The notes beneath the pieces were generated by a model that ran no database searches, was not told the origin of the DNA, and saw only the letters and a list, made by a program, of their open reading frames with translations. The position numbers and the translations under genes were made by a program. This document shows, piece after piece, positions 9,215-17,699 of a stretch of 64,000 bases of DNA. Source of the DNA: Mesorhizobium sp. M7A.F.Ca.US.008.03.1.1 (GTDB taxonomy: Bacteria; Pseudomonadota; Alphaproteobacteria; Rhizobiales; Rhizobiaceae); assembly GCF_003997495.1 (NCBI RefSeq), contig NZ_RZRU01000002.1, positions 1 through 64,000 of the forward strand. Reading direction: 5' to 3'. Position 1 is the first letter of the stretch. Every line of letters starts with the position of its first letter.

Positions 9215-11377
9215 TCATGTTCTGACGATGAGCGGCACCAGCCCTTCGTGGCGATCGGCGAGGAAAGCGACGACCCGGTCGCCGACGCGCTGGAAGGTGA
9301 GATCGACCACTCTCTCGCCGACGCCCAGGTGACGAAGCGTGAGCGTGTCGATGCCGATCGGCAGCCTCGGGCGGGTGACGCGGATTTCGCCATCCCAGCC
9401 GTCGATCTCCAAGCCAAGACAGGCTTGCATCAGCATGAAAGCGGAGCCCGCCGACCACGCCTGCGGCAGGCAGGCGACGGGATAGGCGATCGGTGCTTCG
9501 CCGGGCGCTCGGGTAAACCCGCAGAACAGTTCGGGCAGCCGCATGTTGAAATGGACCGCAGATTCGAATGTGCCGCTCATCAGGCGAACCACGCTTTCAC
9601 GCTCGCCGTAGCGCGCCAGGCCGGCACCGCACATGGCGGTGTCGTGCGGCCAGATCGAACCATTGTGGTACGACATCGGATTGAAGAACACGGCATCGTC
9701 GGCAAGCGTCCGCAGTCCCCAGCCGGAATGGAAGGAGGCGGAAAGCAGCTGGTCGGCGACCATCTGGGCCCGCGCCGGCTCAGGCAATCCGACAAAGAGC
9801 AGATGGCCCGCATTCGAGGTCCGCACCTTGCAGGGCTCGCCTTCACCGTCGATCGCCAGCGCATAGAAGCCGAGATCGTCGAGCCAGAAATCGCGTTCCA
9901 CGGCCACCCGCATCGCCTCGGCGCGGTCCTCCCAGTGATCGGCTTTGTCGTCCTCGCCACGGCGGCGGGCAAGCTTGGCCAGCCCCCGGAAAGCGGCAAA
10001 GACATAGCCCTGCACTTCGACTAGCGCGATCGGGCCCTTGGGAATGCGGCCATCGGCATGAAAGACGGAATCGAAACTGTCCTTCCATCCCTGGTTGGCG
10101 AGGCCGGACTCGGCGGCCCGCTGGTAGGTAACGAAGCCGGTCTCGCGGCCCGCCTCCTCCGTCCATTCGGCCGCCGCGCACAGCGACGGCCACAGGCTGT
10201 CGATGAACGCCATGTCACCGGTCCGATCGGCATAGGCACAGGCAAGATAGATGTAGAGCGGTGTCGTATCGACGCCACCGTAGTAGCGGCCGAAGGGAAG
10301 CTCCCGCAGCGCGACCATTTCGCCCTTGCGGGTCTCGTGCATGATCTTGCCCGGCTGCGAATCGCTGAACGGCGATGTCTCGGTCGCCTGGTGCTGGGCC
10401 AGAAAGGCCAGCACGCCCCGCGCCAGGCCCGGATTGAGCCACAGCATCTGCAGTGCCGAGATGACGCCGTCACGGCCGAACGCCGTCGAGAACCAGGGAA
10501 TACCGGCATAAGGGTAGGGTCCGGTCGCCAGTTCGGTGGTCAGCAGCGCGACATCGGCGCGGGCGCGCTCGACCCAGTCGTTGAAGACACGGCCCGAGCT
10601 GCGCACCGTCGCGCCATGGCGACGTTTGGCCCGCATTCCAAAGCGGGCGCGGGCGGCAGCGGCGCGGAACCGGTCGCGGTCGGGCTTATCGGCCACCTCG
10701 GGACCGACCTCGACATAAAGCACCTTCCTGCTGCGCTTGGTCACGGCGATCAGGAAATCGGCACGGTTGGCACTCAGTTGGTCCGGCGCCTGCGAGAACG
10801 ATATCGCAGAGAGGCGGGCCAGGCCATCGAGCCCGTCATAGCGCAGCAGCACCGACGTCGCGTCTGTTTCGGCGGCATGGGCCAGCCCGCGCTTCAGCCG
10901 TGTCGAGCCACGCACTTCGAACATATCGCGGAAATCGGCGGAATAGTGCAGGGAAACGCTGATCGTCGAGTGTTCCCGGCTGTAATTGGAAAGGGTGATG
11001 CGTTCAAACAGCCTGTCCTGCCAAAGCAGCCTGACGCGTTCGATGTGAATGGCTCCCTGTGGGATGTCGCGTCCACCGGCGCTCTGTATCGGCAGATTGG
11101 TCAAATTGGTGGTGAACAGCACATTGTCCTGGCTAAGCGAGGCGCCAAGCAGCGATGTCTGCCTGCCGCCGACGGTCAGCCGGAACTCGGAAAGAACCCG
11201 TGTGTCGTCGCGAAAGAAACCGTCGCCGGCGCCACGTATGTCGCCATAGGCGTCGGCAACGGCGAAGCAATCGGCCTGCTTGAGCGCAAACAACCGATGC
11301 GGCTCGCGAGGGGCGGTGGCGTCGAGCGATGCAAGCGCGACCGCAGGATCGAGCTGGCGCTCATCGAGTTGGGCCAT
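9215..11377 (-). CDS. Amylo-alpha-1,6-glucosidase / glycogen-debranching-type protein
   Basis: A 720-residue cytoplasmic protein. The N-terminal half (about residues 25-220) resembles the bacterial/archaeal glycogen-debranching N-terminal domain, with GDGFFRDDTRVLSEF and a beta-rich region. The C-terminal half is an (alpha/alpha)6 glucosidase domain, with IPWFSTAFGRDGVIS, ESGLANQGWKDSFDS and NGSIWPHDTAM; acidic residues in these motifs are the likely catalytic ones. It lies between a glycosyltransferase gene and otsA on the same strand, so it may act on an alpha-glucan linked to trehalose metabolism. The natural substrate is not known. Confidence 0.82.
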   Translation of the reverse strand: MAQLDERQLDPAVALASLDATAPREPHRLFALKQADCFAVADAYGDIRGAGDGFFRDDTRVLSEFRLTVGGRQTSLLGASLSQDNVLFTTNLTNLPIQSAGGRDIPQGAIHIERVRLLWQDRLFERITLSNYSREHSTISVSLHYSADFRDMFEVRGSTRLKRGLAHAAETDATSVLLRYDGLDGLARLSAISFSQAPDQLSANRADFLIAVTKRSRKVLYVEVGPEVADKPDRDRFRAAAARARFGMRAKRRHGATVRSSGRVFNDWVERARADVALLTTELATGPYPYAGIPWFSTAFGRDGVISALQMLWLNPGLARGVLAFLAQHQATETSPFSDSQPGKIMHETRKGEMVALRELPFGRYYGGVDTTPLYIYLACAYADRTGDMAFIDSLWPSLCAAAEWTEEAGRETGFVTYQRAAESGLANQGWKDSFDSVFHADGRIPKGPIALVEVQGYVFAAFRGLAKLARRRGEDDKADHWEDRAEAMRVAVERDFWLDDLGFYALAIDGEGEPCKVRTSNAGHLLFVGLPEPARAQMVADQLLSASFHSGWGLRTLADDAVFFNPMSYHNGSIWPHDTAMCGAGLARYGERESVVRLMSGTFESAVHFNMRLPELFCGFTRAPGEAPIAYPVACLPQAWSAGSAFMLMQACLGLEIDGWDGEIRVTRPRLPIGIDTLTLRHLGVGERVVDLTFQRVGDRVVAFLADRHEGLVPLIVRT

Positions 11378-11427
11378 TCGTCAAAGGTCCCTGTTGTTTC
11401 GTTGCCGTGGCTCGAGCACGTCGCTGC

Positions 11428-12489
11428 TCAAGACGCCTTCGCCGCGCTCGGGACGCCTATCAGGCCCGCATAGGCGGCCAGATAATCGCCAGCCATTCTT
11501 CGAGCGGAAAAACGCTTTTCAAAGACGGCCCTTACCTTGCGCCTATCGAGCTGCAGCAAATCAGGTACCGCGGCGACCGCGCCATCCATTGTATCAGCGA
11601 TAAAACCGGTCACGCCTTGATCGATGATCTCGGGCAGCGCGCCGCAATTCCAGGCGATCACCGGCGTACCGCAGGCCATGGCCTCGATGGCGGCGAGGCC
11701 GAACGGCTCCGGCCAGTCGATCGGGAACAGCAGGCCGGCCGCCTTGCCGAGAAATTCCGCCTTCTGGCCCTCCTCGATCTCGCCGACATAGACGATGCGA
11801 TCGCCGTCGATCAACGGTTCGACCATCTCGTGGAAATAGGCGCGGTCGTCGTCCCCGATCTTTGCCGCGAGCTTGAGCTTGAGCCCCGAACGCAAGGCGA
11901 TCTCGATGGCGCGATCCGGGCGCTTGTCGCGTGAAAACCGGCCGAGGAAAGCAAGATAGGGTTCTTCCGCCTTCGTCTCGAAAGTCGGCTCGTAGATACC
12001 GGTCGGCAATCCGTGATGGATCGTCGCCAACCAGTTGGCGTTGGCAAGGCCTGCCTTCTGGCTGTGCGAAATGGAAATCATGGGAAAGCGCGGGAAACGC
12101 TCATAGGCCTGCGCCAGGTCGACATAATCCAGCCTGCCATGCGGCGTTGTCACCGTCCGCTGCGCCATCTCCTCGAAGAAGGAAAAGTGCAGGAAGTGGC
12201 TGAGGTGGAAGTGGATGACGTCGAACTCCGACGCCCGTTCCCTCACCTGCGCAAGCATCGAAAGATGCGCCGCGATCTCGGATTTGAGCGGACGCGGATC
12301 GAGGCGTAGCGCGCGCTCCCGGCCAGCCACCAGCGTCGCGGATGTGTGGCTGTCGCCACTGGCAAACAGCGTCACCTCATGGCCCAAATCAACCAGCGCT
12401 TCGGTCAGATACGAGACGATGCGCTCGGTTCCGCCATAGAGCCGCGGCGGCACCGATTCATAAAGCGGCGCGACATGGGCAATTTTCAT
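11428..12489 (-). CDS. GT4-family glycosyltransferase
   Basis: A 353-residue GT-B glycosyltransferase. The N-terminus MKIAHVAPLYESVPPRLYGG has the glycine-rich acceptor/nucleotide loop; the C-terminal domain carries LAFLGRFSRDKRPDRAIE and the family 4 E-x7-E type motif in EPFGLAAIEAMACGTPV. It transfers a sugar from a nucleotide donor, acceptor unknown. It is the first gene of a minus-strand run with the debranching-type glucosidase and otsA-otsB. It has no membrane segment. No conclusion on product can be drawn from sequence alone. Confidence 0.85.
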   Translation of the reverse strand: MKIAHVAPLYESVPPRLYGGTERIVSYLTEALVDLGHEVTLFASGDSHTSATLVAGRERALRLDPRPLKSEIAAHLSMLAQVRERASEFDVIHFHLSHFLHFSFFEEMAQRTVTTPHGRLDYVDLAQAYERFPRFPMISISHSQKAGLANANWLATIHHGLPTGIYEPTFETKAEEPYLAFLGRFSRDKRPDRAIEIALRSGLKLKLAAKIGDDDRAYFHEMVEPLIDGDRIVYVGEIEEGQKAEFLGKAAGLLFPIDWPEPFGLAAIEAMACGTPVIAWNCGALPEIIDQGVTGFIADTMDGAVAAVPDLLQLDRRKVRAVFEKRFSARRMAGDYLAAYAGLIGVPSAAKAS

Positions 12490-12599
12490 ATTTCATCCTG
12501 GATGCTCGGCATACAGGTGCGAAATGCGTCAACGGCTGGATTGGTTCCGATTTAATGACTGGCGGCGCCACAGTGCCGCAGTCGGCATGGAGCCGCGCG

Positions 12600-12977
12600 T
12601 CAAAGCGACTGCGCGATCAGCGTCAGGAAGCCACCACTCAGCGCGACATTGCCGACGAAGCCGTTGACGCGGGACGCACGGTCCGGACCCTGATGGTCCC
12701 AGAAATTGTGAAACATCGGCGTGGCGACGATGAGGAACAGCAGCAGCACCGCTGCGGCGAATGCGGTCCAGAGTCCTGCGATGACCAGCACGCCGGCGGT
12801 GATCTGAAGCACGATGCCGAGCCACAGCGCCAATCTTGCCTGCGGCACGCCACGCGCGGCCATCATCTGGGCCAGGAAGGGCGCGTTCTGGATGTTGCGC
12901 AGGCCGGCGAAGACGAAGGCGCCGCCGAGCAACAGCCGGCCGAGAAACAACAGCGTCGAAGGCGAATCGGCAGGCAT
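12600..12977 (-). CDS. DoxX-family membrane protein
   Basis: A 125-residue, four-helix integral membrane protein of the DoxX family, starting at the ATG that follows GGGAGAG. Hydrophobic segments lie at about residues 8-24, 48-65, 70-88 and 100-122. DoxX proteins are often linked to redox or thiol stress, but their biochemical activity is poorly defined. It is the last gene of a probable operon: Rrf2 regulator, AhpD-like protein, DoxX. Confidence 0.8.
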   Translation of the reverse strand: MPADSPSTLLFLGRLLLGGAFVFAGLRNIQNAPFLAQMMAARGVPQARLALWLGIVLQITAGVLVIAGLWTAFAAAVLLLFLIVATPMFHNFWDHQGPDRASRVNGFVGNVALSGGFLTLIAQSL

Positions 12978-13044
12978 CAAACTCTCCCTTCAGAAACAGT
13001 CGGAGCACCGCCTTTCGACGGCGCTCCAAAACACATCCGGACAA

Positions 13045-13503
13045 TCAGGCAGCCTTGGCCGCCGGCATCGGGTGAATGGCCTGGAACGGGATGCACAGCC
13101 GGTTCCAGGTATTGATCATGCCGAGCGCAACGGACAGCTTGACCAGCTCCTCTTCCGAGAAATGCTCGAGCGTCCTTGCATAGAGTTCGTCTGGCACGCC
13201 ATTGTTGGCGATCAGGGTGACGGCCTCGGTCCAGGCCAAGGCGGCGCGTTCGCGCTCGGAAAACAGCGGCGATTCCTTCCACGCCGAAACCAGATAGAGC
13301 CGCTGCTCGGTCTCGCCGTCGCGCCTCGCCTCGCGGCTATGCATCTCGACGCAGAACGAGCAGCCATTGATCTGCGACGCCCTGAGCTTGATCAGGTGCA
13401 GCAGGCTCACCTCCAGCCCGCATTCGTCTACCGCCTTGTTGAGCGCCGACACCGCCTTCATGATCTCCGGCGCCTTGGCGAAAAATTGCAGCCTCTGTTT
13501 CAT
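13045..13503 (-). CDS. Carboxymuconolactone decarboxylase / AhpD-like protein
   Basis: A 152-residue all-helical protein with the AhpD-type redox motif C48-x2-C51-x3-H55 in CSFCVEMH. Such proteins act as alkylhydroperoxidases or disulfide reductases; many paralogues are uncharacterised. An AAAGGA ribosome site precedes the ATG. It is flanked by an Rrf2 regulator upstream and DoxX downstream on the same strand, pointing to a peroxide or electrophile response unit. Confidence 0.85.
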   Translation of the reverse strand: MKQRLQFFAKAPEIMKAVSALNKAVDECGLEVSLLHLIKLRASQINGCSFCVEMHSREARRDGETEQRLYLVSAWKESPLFSERERAALAWTEAVTLIANNGVPDELYARTLEHFSEEELVKLSVALGMINTWNRLCIPFQAIHPMPAAKAA

Positions 13504-13545
13504 CGTCTTGTCCTTTCAAATCTGCTTGGGTTTGGGTCTACGGGG

Positions 13546-14049
13546 TTAACTGGATTTCTGCGGCCGCTGGTGGCGCTCGACGAAGGCGCAGCTCGCGGCA
13601 AGCGATCTCGGATCGCCTTCCGCAGCATAGGTGGCCACGATATCGGACAGCTTGGTCTCGGCGAGCGCGGCGCGATAGGCGCGCTCGGCCTTCAGCATCG
13701 CGGCGTTGATGCCGCAGGGTTTGACATAGGCCGATGCATCGAGCTTCACCGGACCGCGCTGGCGTATCTCGCCGCAACGGAAGGCCGGCTCGCGGCCCTC
13801 GACGGCCAGCACGATGTCGAGCAGCGTGATGCGCTCGGCCGGCCGCGCCAACCGATAGCCACCGGCAGGCCCGGGCACCGATTCCAGGATGCGCTCGGCG
13901 CTGAGCATGTTGAGATGCTTGAGCAGATAGCTAGGCGACAGGCCAAAGGCCTCGGCCAGAGCGGCGCCCGGCACCGTACTGTTCCCTGCCACACTCGCCA
14001 GCGTGGCAGCGCAATGGATGGCTGCTTCAACGCCCTCGCCCAGCTTCAT
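13546..14049 (-). CDS. Rrf2-family transcriptional regulator
   Basis: A 167-residue Rrf2 protein: a winged helix-turn-helix (SPSYLLKHLNML near residues 38-49), the wing PAGGYRLARP, and a dimerisation helix. Cysteines occur at 13, 92, 112 and 154. C92 and C112 lie in the sensor loop, but the three-Cys iron-sulfur set of IscR is not complete, so thiol-based sensing is more likely. AAGGAG precedes the ATG. It probably represses its own operon with the AhpD-like and DoxX genes. Confidence 0.85.
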   Translation of the reverse strand: MKLGEGVEAAIHCAATLASVAGNSTVPGAALAEAFGLSPSYLLKHLNMLSAERILESVPGPAGGYRLARPAERITLLDIVLAVEGREPAFRCGEIRQRGPVKLDASAYVKPCGINAAMLKAERAYRAALAETKLSDIVATYAAEGDPRSLAASCAFVERHQRPQKSS

Positions 14050-14069
14050 TGGATCGGCTCCTTGATCAT

Positions 14070-14090
14070 GGATACATGATATCTTGGATA
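14070..14090. promoter_or_regulatory. Candidate Rrf2 operator / promoter region
   Basis: An AT-rich stretch just upstream of the Rrf2 gene contains CATGATATCTTG (14075-14086), a palindrome broken by a single pair, flanked by two GGATA direct repeats. Its position 20-40 bp before the ATG suits an autoregulatory operator. No comparison sites were available. Confidence 0.3.
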
Positions 14091-14114
14091 GTTATTATCC
14101 GCAATAGGAAAATG

Positions 14115-14138
14115 AAAAACGGCACTCGAAAGCGCCGC
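14115..14138 (-). terminator. preA: Rho-independent terminator after preA
   Basis: On the minus strand, 20 bp after the preA stop codon, an 8-bp stem (two G-U pairs) closes a TTCG tetraloop and is followed by five T residues. It ends the preT-preA transcript before the Rrf2 operon. Confidence 0.75.
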
Positions 14139-14159
14139 TCTTCTTTCCTGGGGTAGTCC

Positions 14160-15479
14160 CTATTCCGCAGCCACCTTGGCCATCGGATTGTTCGGGTGCG
14201 TCGTCCAGTTGGCATAGATCGGCGACACCGGCCTGCCGGTGCGCTGGTCCATCACGCCGGCCGCCAGCGGCTCCATGGTGATGCAGTTCTCAACCGGACA
14301 CACATTGACGCAGAGATTGCAGCCGACGCATTCGGCCTCGATGACCTCGAAATGCCTGACGCCATCGACCATGCTGGTGATCGCCTGGTGCGAAGTATCC
14401 TCGCAGGCGATGTGGCAGCGGCCGCATTTGATGCAGGCATCCTGATCGATACGCGCCTTGGCGACGTAGTTCAGGTTGAGATACTGCCAATCGGTGACAT
14501 TGGGCGTAGCCCGGCCGATGATGTCGTCGAGCGAGGCGTGGCCCTTCTCGTCCATCCAGTTTTCGAGCCCGGCGATCATCTCCTGCACGATCTTGAAGCC
14601 ATAGGTCATCGCCGCCGTGCAGACCTGCACATTACCGGCGCCGAGTGCCATGAATTCGGCCGCATCGCGCCAGGTGGTGATGCCGCCAATGCCGGAGATC
14701 GGCAGGCCCTGGGTTTCGGGATCGCGCGCGATCTCGGCCACCATGTTCATGGCGATCGGCTTCACCGCCGGACCGCAATAGCCGCCATGCGAGCCCTTGC
14801 CGTCGATGGTCGGCTGCGGCGCAAAACTGTCGAGATCGACGCCAGTGATCGAGTTTATGGTGTTGATCAGCGACACCGCGTCGGTGCCGCCGGCATGTGC
14901 TGCACGCGCCGGCTTCCTCACATCGGTGATGTTGGGCGTCAGCTTGGTGATGACAGGCATGCGGGTGTTCTGCTTGCACCAGCGCACCACCATTTCGATA
15001 TATTCCGGCACCTGGCCGACGGCGGCACCCATGCCGCGTTCCGACATGCCGTGCGGGCAGCCAAAATTGAGTTCGATGCCGTCGGCCTCGGTCTCCTCGA
15101 CCACCGGCAGGATCGCCTTCCAGGCCTCCTCGACGCAGGGCACCATCAGCGAGACGACGATGGCGCGGTCGGGCCAGTCCTTCTTGACCTGCTTGATCTC
15201 GCGCAGATTGACCTGCAGGTCGCGGTCGGTGATCAACTCGATGTTGTTGAGGCCGAGCAGTCGGCGGTCGGCGCCCCAGATCGCGCCATAGCGCGGGCCG
15301 TTGACGTTGACCACCGGTGGGCCTTCCTCGCCCAGCGTCTTCCACACCACCCCGCCCCAGCCGGCCTTGAAGGCGCGGATGACATTGTAGGCCTTGTCGG
15401 TCGGCGGCGCCGAGGCCAGCCAGAACGGGTTGGGCGATTTGATGCCGACGAAATTGTTTCTGATATCTGCCATGCTCAT
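14160..15479 (-). CDS. preA: NAD-dependent dihydropyrimidine dehydrogenase, catalytic subunit PreA
   Basis: A 439-residue FMN/iron-sulfur subunit that reduces uracil or thymine to the dihydropyrimidine. The N-terminal TIM barrel is of dihydroorotate dehydrogenase type; its active-site loop NFGCPHGMSERGMG places the likely catalytic cysteine at 141. The C-terminus holds two 4Fe-4S motifs, CIKCGRCHIAC and CVGCNLCVNVCPVENC. The start overlaps the preT stop by 4 bp (ATGA). The two-subunit split is the bacterial form of the enzyme that is fused in mammals. It is the first step of the pathway whose third-step gene lies 13 kb away. Confidence 0.93.
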   Translation of the reverse strand: MSMADIRNNFVGIKSPNPFWLASAPPTDKAYNVIRAFKAGWGGVVWKTLGEEGPPVVNVNGPRYGAIWGADRRLLGLNNIELITDRDLQVNLREIKQVKKDWPDRAIVVSLMVPCVEEAWKAILPVVEETEADGIELNFGCPHGMSERGMGAAVGQVPEYIEMVVRWCKQNTRMPVITKLTPNITDVRKPARAAHAGGTDAVSLINTINSITGVDLDSFAPQPTIDGKGSHGGYCGPAVKPIAMNMVAEIARDPETQGLPISGIGGITTWRDAAEFMALGAGNVQVCTAAMTYGFKIVQEMIAGLENWMDEKGHASLDDIIGRATPNVTDWQYLNLNYVAKARIDQDACIKCGRCHIACEDTSHQAITSMVDGVRHFEVIEAECVGCNLCVNVCPVENCITMEPLAAGVMDQRTGRPVSPIYANWTTHPNNPMAKVAAE

Positions 15480-16840
15480 GCCCTCCCGTTCGAGGTCAGT
15501 GCCCGATTGATGCTCTCCGCCGCGTCGCGGCCCTGCGCGACCGCCGAGACGGTGAGGTCGTCGCCCCCGAAGATGCAGTCGCCACCGGCCCAGACCCTGT
15601 CGAGCGACGTGCGCCCTTCCGCGTCCACCTTGATGCGGCCGGCTTCGAGGTCGATCGAAGCGCCGCTGCCGTTAAGGGCTGCCGGCACGAAGCTCTGTCC
15701 AATCGCCTTGAACACCTGGTCGGCAACGAGCGTCAGTGTCTCGCCGGTGCCGGCAAGCCTGTCGCCGTTGAGGGCGGTGTATTCGAGTTCGACGGCGGTG
15801 ACCTTGCCGTCTTCGGCGATCACCCGCTTCGGCTGCAGCCAGTGGCGGATGCTGACGCCGTTGGCTGCCGCCAGATCCTGTTCGAATTCGGAAGCGTTCA
15901 TGTGCTCCTGGCCGCGCCGGTAGCAGATCGTCACCTCCTCGGCACCGAGCAGCTTCGACTGTACCGCGGCGTCGATGGCCGTCATGCCGCCACCGATGAC
16001 GACGACGCGGCGGCCAACCGGCAGGCCGGAAAGGTCGCTGGCCTGGCGCAGCTCGGCAATGAACTCGACCGCGTTGATGACGCCGTCGGCCTCCTCGCCA
16101 TCGGCACGCAGCGCATTGACGCCGCCAAGACCCATGCCGAGAAACACCGCATCGTAATTGCGGATCAGATCCGACAGCTGATAGTCGCGGCCGAGCGCCT
16201 TGCCGTTCTGGATGTCGATACCGCCGATCGCGGTCACGTAGTCGACTTCGGCCTGGGCGAAATCGTCGACGCTCTTGTAGGCGGCGATGCCGTATTCGTT
16301 GAGGCCACCGGCCTTCGCGCGCGCCTCCAGGATGGTCACGTCATGGCCGTGGCGGGCGAGCCGGTGCGCGGCGGCAAGGCCGGCCGGACCGGCGCCGACC
16401 ACGGCGACCGTCTTCCCGGTCGGCTCGGCGCGCGGATAAAACTGCTTGTTCTCGCCCATGGCGACATCGGTGGCGTAGCGCTGCAGGCGGCCGATCTGCA
16501 CCGGCTTGCCTTCCGCCACTTCGCGCACGCAGACTTCCTCGCACAGCGTCTCGGTCGGGCAGACGCGGGCGCACATGCCGCCCAATATGTTCTGGTCGAA
16601 GATGGTCTTGGCCGAACCGATCGGGTTGCCGGTCGAGATCTGGCGGATGAACAGCGGAATGTCGATCGAGGTCGGGCATGCATTCATGCACGGCGCGTCG
16701 TAGCAGAAATAGCAGCGGTCGGATTCAACCAGCGCCTCGTGGTGGTCGAGCGGTGGGTGCAGGTCGGAAAAATTGTCCGCGTACTGGTCGGCCGAGAGCC
16801 TGCCGCCCGCAATGCCTTCCCTGAATTGGCCTTCTGGCAT
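15476..16840 (-). CDS. preT: Dihydropyrimidine dehydrogenase, FAD/NAD subunit PreT
   Basis: A 454-residue subunit of the glutamate-synthase small-chain type that passes electrons from NAD(P)H through FAD and iron-sulfur clusters to PreA. The N-terminal region has Cys motifs CYFCYDAPCMNACP and CARVCPTETLCEEVC; FAD binding is at VVGAGPAGLAAAHRLA and a second dinucleotide site is at VVIGGGMTAIDAA. The methionine of MPEGQF was chosen because GGGGAA precedes it; the next start upstream adds 13 residues. A RutR-like box lies 50 bp upstream. Confidence 0.92.
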   Translation of the reverse strand: MPEGQFREGIAGGRLSADQYADNFSDLHPPLDHHEALVESDRCYFCYDAPCMNACPTSIDIPLFIRQISTGNPIGSAKTIFDQNILGGMCARVCPTETLCEEVCVREVAEGKPVQIGRLQRYATDVAMGENKQFYPRAEPTGKTVAVVGAGPAGLAAAHRLARHGHDVTILEARAKAGGLNEYGIAAYKSVDDFAQAEVDYVTAIGGIDIQNGKALGRDYQLSDLIRNYDAVFLGMGLGGVNALRADGEEADGVINAVEFIAELRQASDLSGLPVGRRVVVIGGGMTAIDAAVQSKLLGAEEVTICYRRGQEHMNASEFEQDLAAANGVSIRHWLQPKRVIAEDGKVTAVELEYTALNGDRLAGTGETLTLVADQVFKAIGQSFVPAALNGSGASIDLEAGRIKVDAEGRTSLDRVWAGGDCIFGGDDLTVSAVAQGRDAAESINRALTSNGRA

Positions 16841-16889
16841 CGTCAGTTCCCCATGTTTTCTTTTGGGGAAGGCTAGCACGTTTTATTTT

Positions 16890-16905
16890 TTTATCAATTG
16901 GTCAA
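16890..16905. promoter_or_regulatory. Putative RutR-type operator upstream of preT
   Basis: The 16-mer TTTATCAATTGGTCAA has one perfect half-site (TGGTCAA), a central AT and a degenerate second half. Read on the minus strand it begins TTGACCA, which can also serve as a -35 element for preT. It matches the box before the aminotransferase gene in layout and spacer. Confidence 0.6.
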
Positions 16906-16937
16906 TTTTCGGCGCAAGCCCCTGAAAAGGCTCGACA

Positions 16938-16964
16938 ATAACATGATTTTTTTACTCATGTTAT
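16938..16964. repeat. Perfect 9-bp inverted repeat after the ChaC-like gene
   Basis: ATAACATGA and TCATGTTAT are separated by 9 bases, six bases past the stop codon of the minus-strand ChaC-like gene and before preT. It is AT-rich and has no clear T tract outside the loop, so it could be a weak terminator or a protein-binding site. Confidence 0.4.
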
Positions 16965-16970
16965 GGGCAA

Positions 16971-17699
16971 TTACGGCTGCGTTTGCAGCGTGAGCGAATG
17001 GCCGGGCTCAAGTCCATGGCCATGGATAGCCCTGACCTGGTCCGCGACCAATTCCTGCAACCGCCACAGATTGCGGTCATGGATGCCGAATGCTTCGAGG
17101 TGGCTGACCGTGTTGTAGAGATATTCGGCGCCGGATCCGATATGCCCGCAGGCTCGGGCCAGCACGCTCGCCACTCTGTCCAGCGGCTGGTTCAGCGACG
17201 TTCCCCTGCCCTTCACGCCGACCCAGAAGCCAAGCGCACGCAGCGCGCCTTGCGGCGTATGCACCGGCAGCCACCTGACCGTGTCGATACTTTCGTGGTC
17301 GCTGATCTCGAGCCGCAGCAGCCTTTCGATCTGGACCGGTTTTTCGCCCTCCGGCAAGCGGTAGATCACCCCGTTGCAGCGTCCGCCCCGTTCGAGCGCC
17401 ATCATCAAACCCGGCTGCTCGGCGCTGCCGCGCCAACGCACCATGTCGAGGCAGAAAGAGCGGTGCCAGCCAAAAGCGGTGGCGAGCTGTTGCTCGACCG
17501 ATTCGAATTCCGGCTTCCAGATCAGCGACCCGTAGGCGAACACCCATAGTGGCCCCTCGTCGGCTTCCCCTGACAGCCGCAAGCCAAGGGTGCGGAAATC
17601 CTCGTCGTTCAACTCCGTCCAGCTCGGGTCCGGACCGGGATCGGCCTCCTCCCGGTGGCACAGTGCGACAAGCTCGGGCGTGAGCGACATCAAGCGCAT
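16971..17699 (-). CDS. ChaC-like gamma-glutamylcyclotransferase
   Basis: A 242-residue protein of the gamma-glutamylcyclotransferase family, which splits gamma-glutamyl compounds such as glutathione to 5-oxoproline. The family signature VFAYGSLIWKPEFE is present near residues 52-65, followed by the core segments SFCLDMVRWRGS and GVIYRLPEGE. Three methionines cluster at the start; the second (17699) has GAGGGA at proper distance, while the first at 17708 sits almost on it. It stands alone, divergent from the VOC gene. Confidence 0.85.
   Translation of the reverse strand: MRLMSLTPELVALCHREEADPGPDPSWTELNDEDFRTLGLRLSGEADEGPLWVFAYGSLIWKPEFESVEQQLATAFGWHRSFCLDMVRWRGSAEQPGLMMALERGGRCNGVIYRLPEGEKPVQIERLLRLEISDHESIDTVRWLPVHTPQGALRALGFWVGVKGRGTSLNQPLDRVASVLARACGHIGSGAEYLYNTVSHLEAFGIHDRNLWRLQELVADQVRAIHGHGLEPGHSLTLQTQP

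Noticed and set aside
14196..15923. A 575-codon plus-strand open frame opposite preA and preT
   Set aside because: It covers the junction of two conserved minus-strand enzymes and shows no family motif or ribosome site.
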